Source: Candidatus Binataceae bacterium (GTDB taxonomy: Bacteria > Desulfobacterota > Binatia > Binatales > Binataceae). Taken from it: 50,379 bases of DNA. Below are positions 15,569 through 24,733 of the stretch, one piece after another. The position numbers and the translations under genes are program-made. The stretch's first letter is position 1. Every line of letters starts with the position of its first letter. The notes under the pieces were generated by a model. The model was not told the origin of the DNA, searched no databases, and saw only the letters and a list, made by a program, of their open reading frames with translations. The stretch lies in assembly GCA_036495685.1 (NCBI GenBank), contig DASXMJ010000206.1:1-50379 (forward strand), read 5' to 3'.

Positions 15569-17029
15569 TCACATCGCCATCGGGCCGGACACCGAAACGT
15601 TGAACTGCTTTCCGGCGATTGCCTGACCTCCCTTGCTGGCGCTCACCGTCACCTGCCAGGTCCCGCCGCTTTGCAGATCGATGGTGCCAGTGTAAGTTCC
15701 GCTCCCCTGTTCGGTGAGATTTGACTGCGCCTTCATCGCCGCCATTCCCATGGCGGGCATCGCTGCCATGTAGAACGTGACTGAAACTTGTGCACCTGAA
15801 ACAGGTTTCTCCGAGCTATCCGTGACCACTACGGTCAGTTTGTTCTTTCCTCGAGCGGTCGGATTCGGATCGCTGGTCAAAACCGCGTTTGCACTCGGAC
15901 CCTGGCCCTGAGGTTGCCCTGCCGCCGAGCTCACACCGGGCGGAGGCGGCGCATATGAACCCGCCGCGGCCTGAAGCTGACTCTCGGAGTCGATGAGAAA
16001 GTTCGCCGAGCTGACGATCCGCTGCCCCGGGCTGAGGCCCTTTAGCACTACGAAGCTTCGGTTTAGGTGCGCTCCCAATTCAACCTCGACCGGGGTCAGG
16101 TAGCCGTCCCCGCGATCGACAAAAACCACGTTGTGAGTCCCGGTGCGGAACACTCCGCAGTCGGGAATCACCAGTCCCCGCCCGAAGTGGGGAGCGATCG
16201 CTATATTGACGTACATGCCGAGCTTGAGGAGCCGCTCCGGATTGTCAAAGCTGCATCGCACCCGAGCGGTGCGCGTGTTCGAATCGATCGCTGCCCAGAT
16301 GAAATCTACCCGGCCCAAAAATGAACGGCCCGGATAGGCATCAACCGTCACGGCGACCGGATCACCGACTTTCACCTCGCCTAGCTGGTCCTGGAAGACG
16401 GCCGCATAGATCCAAACGCTGGAGAGCGTAGTGATCCCGTAAAGCTTAGTGTCGGGCTGCACGTACATGTTGGGCAGTGCGTTCCGCTCGAGCACGTAGC
16501 CTGTCATCGGAGAATCGATCTCGACCGCTTCACGCACCCTACCCTCTCTCTTTAGCCGCGCTATCTCTGCCCCCGGTACGCCGAATAGCCGCAGACGATC
16601 GAGCGCCGCAGAGGTCAGGGACTGCGCGCCATTCGCCACGCCATCGACCGTGCTTTGACCCAGGTGGGCACTCGCGTTTTGCGCGATCAGATATTCGTTT
16701 TCAGTGTTGACCAGGTCGGGGCTGTAAATCGTGAAGAGCGGTTCCCCTTTGCGGACCGGCTGGTAGGTCTGATTCACAAACACCTGCCGTAGCCATCCTG
16801 CAAACCGGGTCTGCACCGCTCCCTCGAGTTGCTCGTTGGCCTCGACCGTTCCGGTGGTAGCGATTTTTCCGACGAGATCCTTTTCCTCGACCGTCGCAGT
16901 CTGAAGGCCGATGAGCTGGCGGCGTTCGGGCGAAATTTCGATGGGCGCGAGATTCGTCTGTGCGTTCGCCACTTGAGACGCTGCCAGGAACGCCAGAAAC
17001 AGTGCTGTGCTCTTGAATAGGTACTTCAT
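15569..17029 (-). CDS. cusB: CusB-type periplasmic adaptor with C-terminal YtkA/FixH-like Met-rich domain
   Basis: The 486-aa membrane-fusion protein has a signal peptide (STALFLAFLAASQVANAQ) and the lipoyl/barrel segments of CusB adaptors (TTGTVEANEQLEGAVQTRFA, VEIDSPMTGYVLERNALPNM, ARVRCSFDNPERLLKLGMYV). After the usual end, from about residue 385, it carries an extra immunoglobulin-like domain resembling YtkA/FixH, with the Met-rich run YMAAMPAMGMAAMKA and GSGTYTGTIDLQSGGTWQV. The methionines could bind Cu(I) or Ag(I) and feed the pump. The ATG overlaps the stop of the outer-membrane gene (ATGA), and the pump gene follows 12 bases later, so the three are translationally coupled. Confidence 0.9.
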   Translation of the reverse strand: MKYLFKSTALFLAFLAASQVANAQTNLAPIEISPERRQLIGLQTATVEEKDLVGKIATTGTVEANEQLEGAVQTRFAGWLRQVFVNQTYQPVRKGEPLFTIYSPDLVNTENEYLIAQNASAHLGQSTVDGVANGAQSLTSAALDRLRLFGVPGAEIARLKREGRVREAVEIDSPMTGYVLERNALPNMYVQPDTKLYGITTLSSVWIYAAVFQDQLGEVKVGDPVAVTVDAYPGRSFLGRVDFIWAAIDSNTRTARVRCSFDNPERLLKLGMYVNIAIAPHFGRGLVIPDCGVFRTGTHNVVFVDRGDGYLTPVEVELGAHLNRSFVVLKGLSPGQRIVSSANFLIDSESQLQAAAGSYAPPPPGVSSAAGQPQGQGPSANAVLTSDPNPTARGKNKLTVVVTDSSEKPVSGAQVSVTFYMAAMPAMGMAAMKAQSNLTEQGSGTYTGTIDLQSGGTWQVTVSASKGGQAIAGKQFNVSVSGPMAM

Positions 17030-18321
17030 GACCGTTCACCGATGATCTGTTTGATTCGTGCGACGGCGATTTCATGATCGGCAATCGCGCGATAGTAGCC
17101 TTCGCGCAGGTTCAGCAGGTCGGTCACCGCCGACAGCAGGGTCTGGAAGTCGACCTTGCCGGTACGATATGCCGCCGTGGCTGAACCCAGCGTAGCTTCG
17201 GCCTGCGGGATAAGTCCGTCGCGATAGAGATTGATGACGCGTTCCTGGCTGCGCGCTTCAACCGCCGCGCTGCGTAAATCGGAAACCGTGCTCAGGCGCG
17301 CCGCGCGCAGCTGGCTTTCCGCTGATTGCTTTTCCGCGGCCGCCTGTTCGACCGCAGGAGTCTGCTTGCGCCAGAAGTACAGCGGGACCTTCGCTCCGAC
17401 CGTGAGCATGTAATAGTCGCGGAAGCCGGGCCCCGTCTTGTTGTACTGGTAGCCGATGCTGAAATCGGGCCAATAGTCCTGACGCGCGAGGTCGAGCGCG
17501 TCTTTGCTCCCCGCCAACATCGCGCGTGCCATCTTGAGATCGGCCGAACCCGCGTCGGCAGCATCGGTAAGCTGCGCTTCGGGGAAATTGAACGAGTTCG
17601 GCGAGACTTCGGCGATGGCGATGTCGGGGGTGTCCTGCTCGCGCCCCAGCAACGCCTTCAGCGTTGCCTCGGCCGCCTCTATATCGCTCCGGTTCATCTC
17701 GCTCTCTTTGAGAATCGAAGTGGCAGCGAGCTGCGCTTTCAGCACGTCTTGTTGCTGCGCCATCCCGGTGCGATATTGCTGCTCTGCGCTGCGCGCGATG
17801 TCCTGCAGCTCGCTACGAGTCCGCATCAGAAGGGGAGTCACCCGGGTCAGGTAGAACAGGTTGAGGGCGGACTCGCGCACCTTTTCCGTTACGCGCCTCT
17901 CGATCGACTCGACGTTCGCCCGCGCATACTCGGCGTCTTTTTCCGCATGCTGCGAGCGCAGCCGGAGCTTGCCTGGCCCCGGGATGTCCTGTGATGCGCC
18001 AAAGCCCGTGTAGTAGAAATCGCTGGTCTCGTAACCCGATGCTGGCGCGGGGCTGCCGACGGTAAATTCCTGAAGAAATATCTGCGGATCGTCGAGCGTG
18101 CCTATCTGCCGCGGAACTTTGGTCGTGCCCTGCCAATGGCTTCGCGCGCCGGCGATCTCGGGATTCGATCGCATCGCCTCGGCGACGAGCGCCTCGATAG
18201 CGATCGGCTCCGGTCCAGGGCGCGATGAAGTTGTTTCAGCTCGGACCGCAGCGGTCTGGAGCATTAGCACTAGCAGAGCACCACAAAGCATCAGACGCCG
18301 ATAACGTAAGTGCAGCGTCAT
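17026..18321 (-). CDS. cusC: CusC/CzcC-type outer-membrane efflux channel
   Basis: This 431-aa TolC-family protein has a signal peptide (MLCGALLVLMLQTAAVRA) and two outer-membrane efflux repeats rich in Ala, Gln and Glu coiled coil. Examples are SAEQQYRTGMAQQQDVLKAQ and its repeat counterpart SATAAYRTGKVDFQTLLSAV, each with the Y-R-T-G turn typical of TolC-like channels. It forms the trimeric duct through which the RND pump expels metal. The stop overlaps the adaptor gene's ATG. The start at 18321 has only a weak GA-rich site upstream; the preceding Cys-rich gene ends 146 bases away. Confidence 0.9.
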   Translation of the reverse strand: MTLHLRYRRLMLCGALLVLMLQTAAVRAETTSSRPGPEPIAIEALVAEAMRSNPEIAGARSHWQGTTKVPRQIGTLDDPQIFLQEFTVGSPAPASGYETSDFYYTGFGASQDIPGPGKLRLRSQHAEKDAEYARANVESIERRVTEKVRESALNLFYLTRVTPLLMRTRSELQDIARSAEQQYRTGMAQQQDVLKAQLAATSILKESEMNRSDIEAAEATLKALLGREQDTPDIAIAEVSPNSFNFPEAQLTDAADAGSADLKMARAMLAGSKDALDLARQDYWPDFSIGYQYNKTGPGFRDYYMLTVGAKVPLYFWRKQTPAVEQAAAEKQSAESQLRAARLSTVSDLRSAAVEARSQERVINLYRDGLIPQAEATLGSATAAYRTGKVDFQTLLSAVTDLLNLREGYYRAIADHEIAVARIKQIIGERS

Positions 18322-18467
18322 CTGTATCCATCCATCGTTTCGGTCGCAGCCGGTGATTTACATCGGTGCGAGCACGCGACGCGCGTGAGCGGGTCGCCCT
18401 TGAACGTCGGCGATCTCGTGACAAGCGCGAGGCCGCGGACGCAATCAGAGAATGCGATGGAACCGGA

Positions 18468-18818
18468 TCAGATTTGCAGCGAACAGAGCCGCTCAGGTGA
18501 TGGCGCCAACCCGGGCGGCGGGTGGGTCCTTTCGAATGCGACCGCTCTCAGCTCTGGCTTGGCCGAAAAGGGTGCTAGAGAACTCACCCGCGCCATCCAG
18601 GTCGGGTCAGGGGCGACTTGATGAGTTGATGCGACCTCGGCCGTGGTCTTCGCGGGATTGACGGCGCAGCATTTCACCGGATCGCGATGCTGCGATTTAG
18701 GGCACGACGTTTTGCAACAATAGGCTGCGCTCCCAGCATAGACTTGCGCGCACAAGATTCCGCCCAACGATAAAACCATCAGCACCGACAGCAGCACGAT
18801 GGCCGAGCGCCTAACCAT
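18468..18818 (-). CDS. Small exported Cys-rich protein, possible metal binder
   Basis: The 116-aa protein begins with a signal-like helix (RRSAIVLLSVLMVLSLGGIL) and then has a cysteine cluster: AAYCCKTSCPKSQHRDPVKCC. Five cysteines and a histidine within 20 residues suggest metal binding or disulfides. The rest is low-complexity and not recognised. The ATG at 18818 is preferred over a TTG 36 bases upstream because the signal peptide starts there. It is the first gene in line with cusCBA on the same strand, 146 bases upstream, so a periplasmic metal-handling role is plausible but inferred. Confidence 0.6.
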   Translation of the reverse strand: MVRRSAIVLLSVLMVLSLGGILCAQVYAGSAAYCCKTSCPKSQHRDPVKCCAVNPAKTTAEVASTHQVAPDPTWMARVSSLAPFSAKPELRAVAFERTHPPPGLAPSPERLCSLQI

Positions 18819-19079
18819 CCAGGTGACTCTATTTGACTCGATCCCGACGCGCAACCATGACCGCCGTTTTCGTAGGCCATCAGCCTAGATCACTCAATAG
18901 GTGCGAAACCCTTGTGGCAGAAGGGTTTTCTAAATTCTGGCCGACACTAGCTGCACGTACTGGCTGATACGGATTTGTACCCAGAGTCCCACGAAAGTCC
19001 CCACAGTCGAACGGGGTCGTGTCTCTCCATGTCGCGGTGTTGACGTGCAGCCTCAACCTTACATGAACTGCGTCTTCGC

Positions 19080-19326
19080 TCATGCGGCGTGCCACCACCG
19101 CGTCAGCCGCCTGCGCAGCTGTCGATCACGTTTCAGGTGCCACTCATTGCTCATGGCTTCGCGTCGCGTGCCGCTCCGCATAAAGCAAGACCCAGACCCG
19201 CCCTCGGGTTGAGCGAGCGTCGGTGCCGGCATTGTGCTGGGCCAGACGCCGGTCCAGATCGATTGTCCATCCGACGTAGGTTCGATAGCCGTCTCTGCTC
19301 CAACTACCGAGGACTAAACGAAGCAT
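19080..19326 (-). pseudogene. GIY-YIG nuclease family protein, frameshifted
   Basis: The first 55 codons encode a GIY-YIG domain of the small UPF0213-like type: VLGSWSRDGYRTYVGWTIDL followed by DRRLAQHNAGTDARSTRGR and VWVLLYAERHATRS. The frame then ends at HEQ-stop. Shifting by one base near 19160 restores the family's conserved end EAMSNEWHLKRDRQLRRRLT, reaching a stop at 19080. One indel has broken the gene, or the base is a sequencing error. Family members act on branched or damaged DNA or are of unknown function. It is monocistronic. Confidence 0.65.
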
Positions 19327-19472
19327 TCCATGGAATCAATTTCACTGTAGCGGTCGCTGTCGTTGTCGATCCGACTGAGAGACGAAATTCTGAAGTCAGA
19401 GGATCCTTTTCGGCGGATCATCGGGAATTTGCAGCACTTCTCAAGACCGCGTTTGAATCCATCGCGAAAGAC

Positions 19473-19982
19473 CTACACAGGTTTCGCGTCAATCAGCACC
19501 GCCACCAGCAGCGCCGGCTCCTTGCCCTTGTTCACCCACGCATGGTTGGTCCCGCGCTGGATCACGACGTCGAACGGCTTTAAGTCCACTTCGGCCTTAT
19601 CGAGCAGCATCGTTACCTGGCCCGAGAGCACGATTATGTAATCGACCGTGCTTGTCTTGTGCATCGCAGGATGGCGCCGGATGTCGACGCGGCAATGTGA
19701 CGCTCCCATCGCCTCGAACCGGCGCGCCGCCATCTCCTCGCGCTGTGGGGCAGGGATACTCGGATCCTCGGGCTCGACCATGAAAAAGCGGAACTTGCTC
19801 CCGTTGGACGGCGGCTCGAGCTTTCGTGGACGCTTGGCAGCATCGCCCGAAGTCGAGTTGTCGGCGGGGGCGCCGTCAGTGACCCAGAATTCTGCGATCG
19901 GAGCCGGCGGCCCGTCGCTCAGGATAATCGATCTTCCCTCGGCGTCATGTCCGGTGACGATTCGGCGGAATTCCTGCGTCAT
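19473..19982 (-). CDS. Cupin domain protein
   Basis: A 169-aa protein with an N-terminal segment (FRRIVTGHDAEGRSIILSDG) common in cupins that act near fatty or aromatic acid metabolism, and a C-terminal cupin. The metal-site histidines are in IRRHPAMHKTSTVDYIIVLS and in VIQRGTNHAWVNKG. GAGG seven bases upstream supports the ATG at 19982; a longer reading to 20057 is unlikely. The neighbours are a GIY-YIG remnant and a hypothetical gene, giving no functional context. The ligand or substrate is unknown. Confidence 0.8.
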   Translation of the reverse strand: MTQEFRRIVTGHDAEGRSIILSDGPPAPIAEFWVTDGAPADNSTSGDAAKRPRKLEPPSNGSKFRFFMVEPEDPSIPAPQREEMAARRFEAMGASHCRVDIRRHPAMHKTSTVDYIIVLSGQVTMLLDKAEVDLKPFDVVIQRGTNHAWVNKGKEPALLVAVLIDAKPV

Positions 19983-20131
19983 GATCATGCCTCGTGATAG
20001 CGGAATATGCGATGCATCGCATGGACGCCCCGCCGCGCGCAACCACGCTCCTCGCAACGCTAGCGGAGTCCCCGGATAGACACCGCTTTGGGAACGGAAT
20101 TCTGCGGCTATCGGGTCGTCAAATTCGATGA

Positions 20132-20512
20132 CTAGAAAGCGTGGTTCAGGTCGTGACGGTGGGGCTTACCGCGGGGACAGCATGAGGCGCATACCATCGG
20201 GGTCGGTTCTTCCTCGACGATTCGGGAAACCATGCTCTCGAATTCGGTGTCCGAGTTACTAGCCTCGATCGCGCGCAACACTTCCTGTTCAAATGCGATG
20301 TGCGTCGCGAGTGAATAGAGGGGTGCCGCGTCGGGAGCGACCGTCTTGCACTTGCTGCACTTGAATAATCCCGACAATTCATCCTCTGCGAGCGGAACCA
20401 CCAGCCATAGACAACCCTCCGCCTCCAGCCGCTGCAGGTGCTTAATAAACGCTTGCCTGTCTTTGAAAAGTGCTGCCTTGTCCCACATCGGCATTGAGTC
20501 CTCAATTCTCAT
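20132..20512 (-). CDS. Hypothetical protein with Cys pairs
   Basis: I do not recognise this 126-aa protein. It starts with RIEDSMPMWDKAALFKDRQA and has two cysteine clusters, KCSKCKTVAPDAAPLYS and ASCCPRGKPHRHD at the C terminus, that could bind zinc. GAAGGTGAA just upstream supports ATG 20512. A degenerate second copy of the same gene lies at 34511-34720, with matching peptides such as LAEDE and SDAAPLYS, which shows that the frame was once under selection in two places. Its neighbours give no hint of function. Confidence 0.6.
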   Translation of the reverse strand: MRIEDSMPMWDKAALFKDRQAFIKHLQRLEAEGCLWLVVPLAEDELSGLFKCSKCKTVAPDAAPLYSLATHIAFEQEVLRAIEASNSDTEFESMVSRIVEEEPTPMVCASCCPRGKPHRHDLNHAF

Positions 20513-20727
20513 TTCACCTTCGCTTCTCAAAACCCGATCCACCAGATGCACTCTATTTTAACGCAGCCGAAATGGCGTCGCGCACGAACTATCTCATAGT
20601 TGCAGAGCCGCAGAGTTGCCCAGCGATAGTTAGTCTTTACGCACCACGGTTTTGATCGTCACCAAGGTTCATCCCTGCGCTCGCAGCGCGAATCAAGTTT
20701 TGAGAAAGCTACGACCGGCCAGCGCTG

Positions 20728-20976
20728 TTACTTGTGCAAACCGACCGCTCGTCGAGATTTGGTTATTCGCTCACGCGAGGCTACCAGCGCTCGCACGTTG
20801 CCGGGACCGCGATAGCCCATCTGATCGGCAAGATATTCCGCCAGCTCGCGGTCCGAGATGTTCGGCATTTGCTTGCGCTTGTCAGCAGCAAGTTCGGCTA
20901 GCGTAGCCCGCAGGGTTTGGTCTGCCGCTCCGAGCGCCTCGTGGATTGGAGATGGAATCACTGAAAGCCCCTTCAT
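20728..20976 (-). CDS. Small hypothetical protein, coupled to the gene upstream
   Basis: This 82-aa frame starts at ATG 20976, which overlaps the stop of the 69-aa frame upstream as ATGA, an arrangement typical of coupled genes. The sequence is charged with a helical look: LAADKRKQMPNISDRELAEY, then GYRGPGNVRALVASRERITK. The middle resembles a helix-turn-helix, but I cannot assign a family. The overlap is the main support for both genes. Confidence 0.4.
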   Translation of the reverse strand: MKGLSVIPSPIHEALGAADQTLRATLAELAADKRKQMPNISDRELAEYLADQMGYRGPGNVRALVASRERITKSRRAVGLHK

Positions 20977-21182
20977 GCAATCACCCGCGTAACTGAAATG
21001 CTATCACAATCGCCGAGTACCGCCAGCCGCTCGATTAGAAGCGAGTCCAAGCCGAATTCGATTTCGCAGATGGCGGCGAATCCGCGCCTGGTGGTTAGAG
21101 TCGCCCGCGAAGTGAGAGAGCCTTCGCGGTCGCGAACCTGCCCGATGCAATCGCATAGTGCGCGTAAGCCTCTCCCAGCCAT
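20973..21182 (-). CDS. Small hypothetical protein
   Basis: A 69-aa frame from ATG 21182 (preceded by an in-frame GTG) to a stop overlapping the next gene's start. It has AALCDCIG-like cysteines near the start and ends GLDSLLIERLAVLGDCDSIS. No family is recognised. It pairs with the 82-aa frame downstream by an ATGA overlap and could be a small two-gene unit; the function is not known. Confidence 0.35.
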   Translation of the reverse strand: MAGRGLRALCDCIGQVRDREGSLTSRATLTTRRGFAAICEIEFGLDSLLIERLAVLGDCDSISVTRVIA

Positions 21183-21335
21183 CACTTCTCTTCACGGGTC
21201 CGCCGGTCCTCGTAAAACGACCTGCCCAATACGCCAGGGGTCAATGTTCGCCAAGCACGGGTCGCGGACCAGCGGGCCGGATCAAAAAGGTTGCACCCTT
21301 TCGCTTTCCGGCCGTCCACGGCGCATGATGATGCA

Positions 21336-21542
21336 ATGGGAGATGCGTGCGAGCGCTGCGGCAGGCCAGGTAGGCGGTGCTCCATTCACGGCCCCGCTAT
21401 CTCCGGTAAGTGGAAAACCCTAATTCTCTGCGATCAGTGTCACGGGGCTATCCGACAAATGGACGAGCGTGCTTGCAAATGGTTCCGCAGATACTGCGCT
21501 TTTCGAAATCCAGCAACTACCATTTTCAAGACCAATCACTAG
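21336..21542 (+). CDS. Possible small zinc-ribbon protein
   Basis: A 68-aa frame with cysteines arranged as CERCG, then C-S-I-H nine residues on, and later LCDQCHGAIRQMDERACKWF. The CxxC / CxxCH spacing looks like a zinc ribbon. No clear ribosome site precedes ATG 21336, and the C terminus past residue 55 looks non-conserved. It may be a real small protein or a fragment. Confidence 0.3.
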   Translation: MGDACERCGRPGRRCSIHGPAISGKWKTLILCDQCHGAIRQMDERACKWFRRYCAFRNPATTIFKTNH

Positions 21543-22140
21543 AGAGCCAAAACCGGCCAGCAGCAAGGGAAGAACTGACCGGCCGACACGGACAAAGAAT
21601 CGTGAAGCCACGGCCGAGCGGATTTACTTGATCCAGGCGCGGCGCCGGGTCCGCAGCCACCAAGGCACAAATCATCGTCCAGAGCCAGCGCTCTTGATAC
21701 CGGATCAACCCTATCGATGGCCGGACGGGCATTCGCAAAGATGCGTTACGCGTAAGGTGGTTGATAAACTCCGCTGAACCCTGGCGGTCGCCAGCCAGCC
21801 CTCATTTGCGCACGATAAGGCAAACCGGAAAGTGCTTAACCTGGTCATTTTCTCGATCGGCTAAACTGATCATCGACGCGGTCGGTATTGTCTTCTCGCA
21901 AGCGATGCAGATCGCCACCAACGCCTTATTATCCTTGGCGGAGAAAGTGCTCGACATTTGCGTCCCCGATAAGAGGGCCACCGGCGCGTCGTTCCTCGAC
22001 CAACGCTCACGTGCGCTCAGAGCGATTCAAGATGATCTCCGAAGAGGCAAAGGCGTCATACCGCCGGACAAAGATTGTCAGATCTCTTGCAGGATCGGGC
22101 CAGCTGCGGCTTGCGCTCGAAGTCTGTCACCGGCCTGAAC
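21543..22140. other. Region without a recognised gene
   Basis: Between the small zinc-ribbon frame and the MFS gene, about 600 bases hold only short overlapping frames. A plus-strand stretch around 21890-22110 has somewhat coding-like composition (for example NALLSLAEKVLDICVPDKRA, then a shifted MISEEAKASYRRTKIVRSLA). It could be a frameshifted hypothetical gene, but I cannot assign it. Confidence 0.3.
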
Positions 22141-23397
22141 TCAGACCGCTCCGGCACGTTGCACTCCGACCTCTGACTCCCAGCTTCCGGCAGCCCATAC
22201 GATTAGCGCGGCGCCGAAGAACGACCCACCCAACGTGCAGACGCCGGTCCATTGCCACAGGGTCCACGCAAAGCCAGCCAGGAAGGTGCCAAGCGCGCCG
22301 CCGACAAAGTACGTGACCATGAAGACAGTATTGATGCGGTTGCGTGCCTCGGGGATCAACCTGTAGACGCGCGTCTGATTGGTGACCAGATTAGCCTGCG
22401 TGCCGAGGTCCAGAACAATGCCGCCGATAGCGAGACCAGCTATCGTTCTTCCTAAGGTCCACAGCAACCCAAACGCGATCATCCCGATCGACAACGCGCA
22501 TCCCGATGCGAGCCGCGGGTAGCCACGGTCGGAGAGCCATCCGGCCGCAGGAGCAGCCAGCGCGCCCGCAACACCGGCCAGCCCGAGCAATCCGGCCATC
22601 TGAGCACCATAGTGATAGGGCGGCTTCTCCAGAAAGAAGACCAGCGCGGTCCAATAGGCGCAAAAGGCGCCGAAGGCGAAGCCCGACATGATCGCTGCCT
22701 GGCGCAACGCTGGCAGCTTGCGCGCGAGCGGAATTAGTGACGAAAGAAGCTCTCGATATCGGATTCGCGCATCGGGGCGGCTAACCGGCAATATCGCTCG
22801 CAGCAGTCCCGCCATGGCGACCATCATCACCGCGGCAGCGGCATACATCACGCGCCAGCCGAACCAGGTGCCGACGAAGCCAGCCACTGTGCGCGCAAGC
22901 AGAATTCCGATGAGCATGCCGCCCAGCACGATTCCCACCGCCCGCCCCTGCGCCTCCGTTTTCGACAGCGCCGACGCCATCGGCGCCATCACTTGCGGCA
23001 CCACGCTGAATATCCCGGTTATCAGCGAGGTTGCCAGCAGCACCCAGCGGTCTGGAGCCGAAGCGATCCCCATGAGCGCTACCGTGACGATCAGAAGCAG
23101 CGCCGTCGCGAGTCTGCGCCGCTCGACCATATCGCCTAGCGGCGCAAAGAACAGAAGTCCCAGGGCGTAACCGATCTGGGTGAGCATGGGGATATCGGCG
23201 GTCTCGCGCGCAGTCATGTGAAGGCTGCGCGCGATCTGACTCAGGAGCGGCTGACAGTAATAGAGATTAGCGGCAGTGACGGCAGCAGCTATCGCCATCG
23301 TGACGAGTTGAAGATTACTCAGTCCACCCGAGCCGGCGGACGTGGGCTCGGAGATAGGCGCGCGGACCGATTCGGACTTAACCAGAATTCTCACCAT
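22141..23397 (-). CDS. MFS transporter (drug/arabinose-exporter-like, 12 TM)
   Basis: A 418-aa major facilitator with about 12 membrane helices. It starts with AANLYYCQPLLSQIARSLHM, a block typical of the YnfM/NepI-like group, and has the loop 2-3 motif GDMVERRRLATALLL. The C-terminal half includes AGWLSDRGYPRLASGCALSI. Such proteins export drugs or small metabolites by proton antiport. Its ATG overlaps the frame-corrected end of the DUF1634 gene (ATGGTGA), so it was probably the last gene of a TauE-DUF1634-MFS operon. The substrate is unknown. Confidence 0.9.
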   Translation of the reverse strand: MVRILVKSESVRAPISEPTSAGSGGLSNLQLVTMAIAAAVTAANLYYCQPLLSQIARSLHMTARETADIPMLTQIGYALGLLFFAPLGDMVERRRLATALLLIVTVALMGIASAPDRWVLLATSLITGIFSVVPQVMAPMASALSKTEAQGRAVGIVLGGMLIGILLARTVAGFVGTWFGWRVMYAAAAVMMVAMAGLLRAILPVSRPDARIRYRELLSSLIPLARKLPALRQAAIMSGFAFGAFCAYWTALVFFLEKPPYHYGAQMAGLLGLAGVAGALAAPAAGWLSDRGYPRLASGCALSIGMIAFGLLWTLGRTIAGLAIGGIVLDLGTQANLVTNQTRVYRLIPEARNRINTVFMVTYFVGGALGTFLAGFAWTLWQWTGVCTLGGSFFGAALIVWAAGSWESEVGVQRAGAV

Positions 23398-23776
23398 AGT
23401 TCACCTGATACGCCCAGCAGTACGCCGGCCACCAAGTACCCGGTGAAAACCACGAAGCCCTGTTGCGGGTCTTGATGAAGAAAAGCAGGCAGAAGGCGAC
23501 GCGCACCAGCGGCACCAGCGTTAGGCTCATCAGCCCTCGGGTCATGATTGAGCGTGTGTTGCCTTGCAACGCGCGCATCATCAGGTGCCCGAATGTCAGG
23601 TAGTCCTTTACGCCAGCGTTGTGCTGCACGGCCCGGAAATGCATGAAATATTGGCCCCGCGTCAGGCTGATTGCGATTAGGCCCGCGATCAGCACAATCC
23701 CGGCCGCCGCCAGCACCGTGCGCAGGATTACGGGCGTCCACACGCACAGGATCCGATCTTCGTCTTGTGCCTTCAT
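23391..23776 (-). pseudogene. DUF1634 membrane protein, one frameshift near the C terminus
   Basis: From ATG 23776 the frame encodes a DUF1634 protein with three membrane segments: VILRTVLAAAGIVLIAGLIA, the conserved YLTFGHLMMRALQGNTRSIM, and LVRVAFCLLFFIKTR. After KTR the annotated frame goes out of register. Adding one base near 23466 gives QQGFVVFTGYLVAGVLLGVS, the expected last helix, with a stop at 23391 that overlaps the MFS start. The lesion may be a real mutation or an error. DUF1634 genes usually follow TauE/SafE genes, as here, two bases downstream. Confidence 0.75.
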
Positions 23777-23778
23777 GC

Positions 23779-24272
23779 TCAGATTCGGGTAAGTGCGCGC
23801 CAGCCCATCACGATCGCGATCACGGCCAGGATTATCACGCAGCCGATGCGCAGCCATTTTACGTCGGCGTAGGGCAGGATACGGCTGCCCACCAGCGCGC
23901 CGGCGCCGGCAGTGACGCCGATCATGAAGTTGCTGGTCGCGCTGGAGACCTTGAGCGGAATGTGCATCAGGTAGTCCATCGCAATCACCTTGAGCGACCC
24001 CGATCCGATTCCCAGCAGACCCGACATCAACCCGGCGATGACCATCATAGCGCCGCCGCCGGCCAGGTTGGTCACGCCATAATGCAGCGCCACGCCACCG
24101 CCGGAGCTGGGCAATTCGCGCCCCCCAGCTCCAGGCGCGCGGCAACCGGGCTGCCCTTGGGCAAGATGTCGTCGCCCTTCTTGGTCAATTCGAAATAGAC
24201 CGACTGAAGCATTATCAGCGCGAATAGCAACTCCAGCAACCAGGGCGCCATCAGGCCCGCCATGAAAGACAC
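23779..24272 (-). pseudogene. TauE/SafE (TSUP) permease, 5'-truncated and frameshifted
   Basis: The C-terminal half of a TauE/SafE-type anion exporter is readable: MVIAGLMSGLLGIGSGSLKV, then MHIPLKVSSATSNFMIGVTA and the last helix IILAVIAIVMGWRAL. Upstream, the helix WLLELLFALIMLQSVYF and the loop DILPKGSPVAARLELGG are in another frame. The two join if one G is removed from a six-G run near 24120. About the first 100 residues, including the first conserved G-rich helix, are missing, so the gene is dead regardless of the indel. It would have exported a sulfur-oxyanion or similar substrate with DUF1634 as partner. Confidence 0.7.
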
Positions 24273-24733
24273 CTGAGCCTCGAGGGAACGTTTGTTTAGT
24301 CTTCATGGACCACCGTACGGCGCATTCTTCGTCGCTCTTGCCTGGGACCGTCGGGTTCAGGGAGGACCAGGATGCAACCGGGGGACACTCACAAGTGGTC
24401 AAGAACACTTGGCCAAACCGTCAGGGTTGGCGGCAATCATTTACTCCATCGGTCCTGCGCGTGGTATGCAGGCGCAACTTCAGCGTAGACCTTGACTCGA
24501 GCGATCTGTGCGCATTCCACGTCGGCACGCTGCACTTCCAAAGGCTCGCGCGTGAGGTCAGCGAGCGATGGCGTCGTGAAAGCTGTCCCGGCGACACACA
24601 CCGGTAGTGCCGAACGAAGTTCTCCAGGCATTTTCAAAACCTCTCGCCGGAACCATTTTGGCGGGTGGCTTACAACGGCGCCGGTTCTTTTTGAAACGGC
24701 TACAGATGACGCAACGGTCTACCGACGCAGCCT
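24273..24733. other. Region without a recognised gene
   Basis: About 460 bases between the TauE remnant and the TerC-like gene. Short frames on both strands show no family I know. It probably contains the debris of the lost TauE 5' end and its promoter. Confidence 0.35.

Noticed and set aside
24437..24637. A 66-codon minus-strand frame between the TauE remnant and the TerC gene
   Set aside because: No ribosome site, no similarity and no conserved neighbour arrangement.
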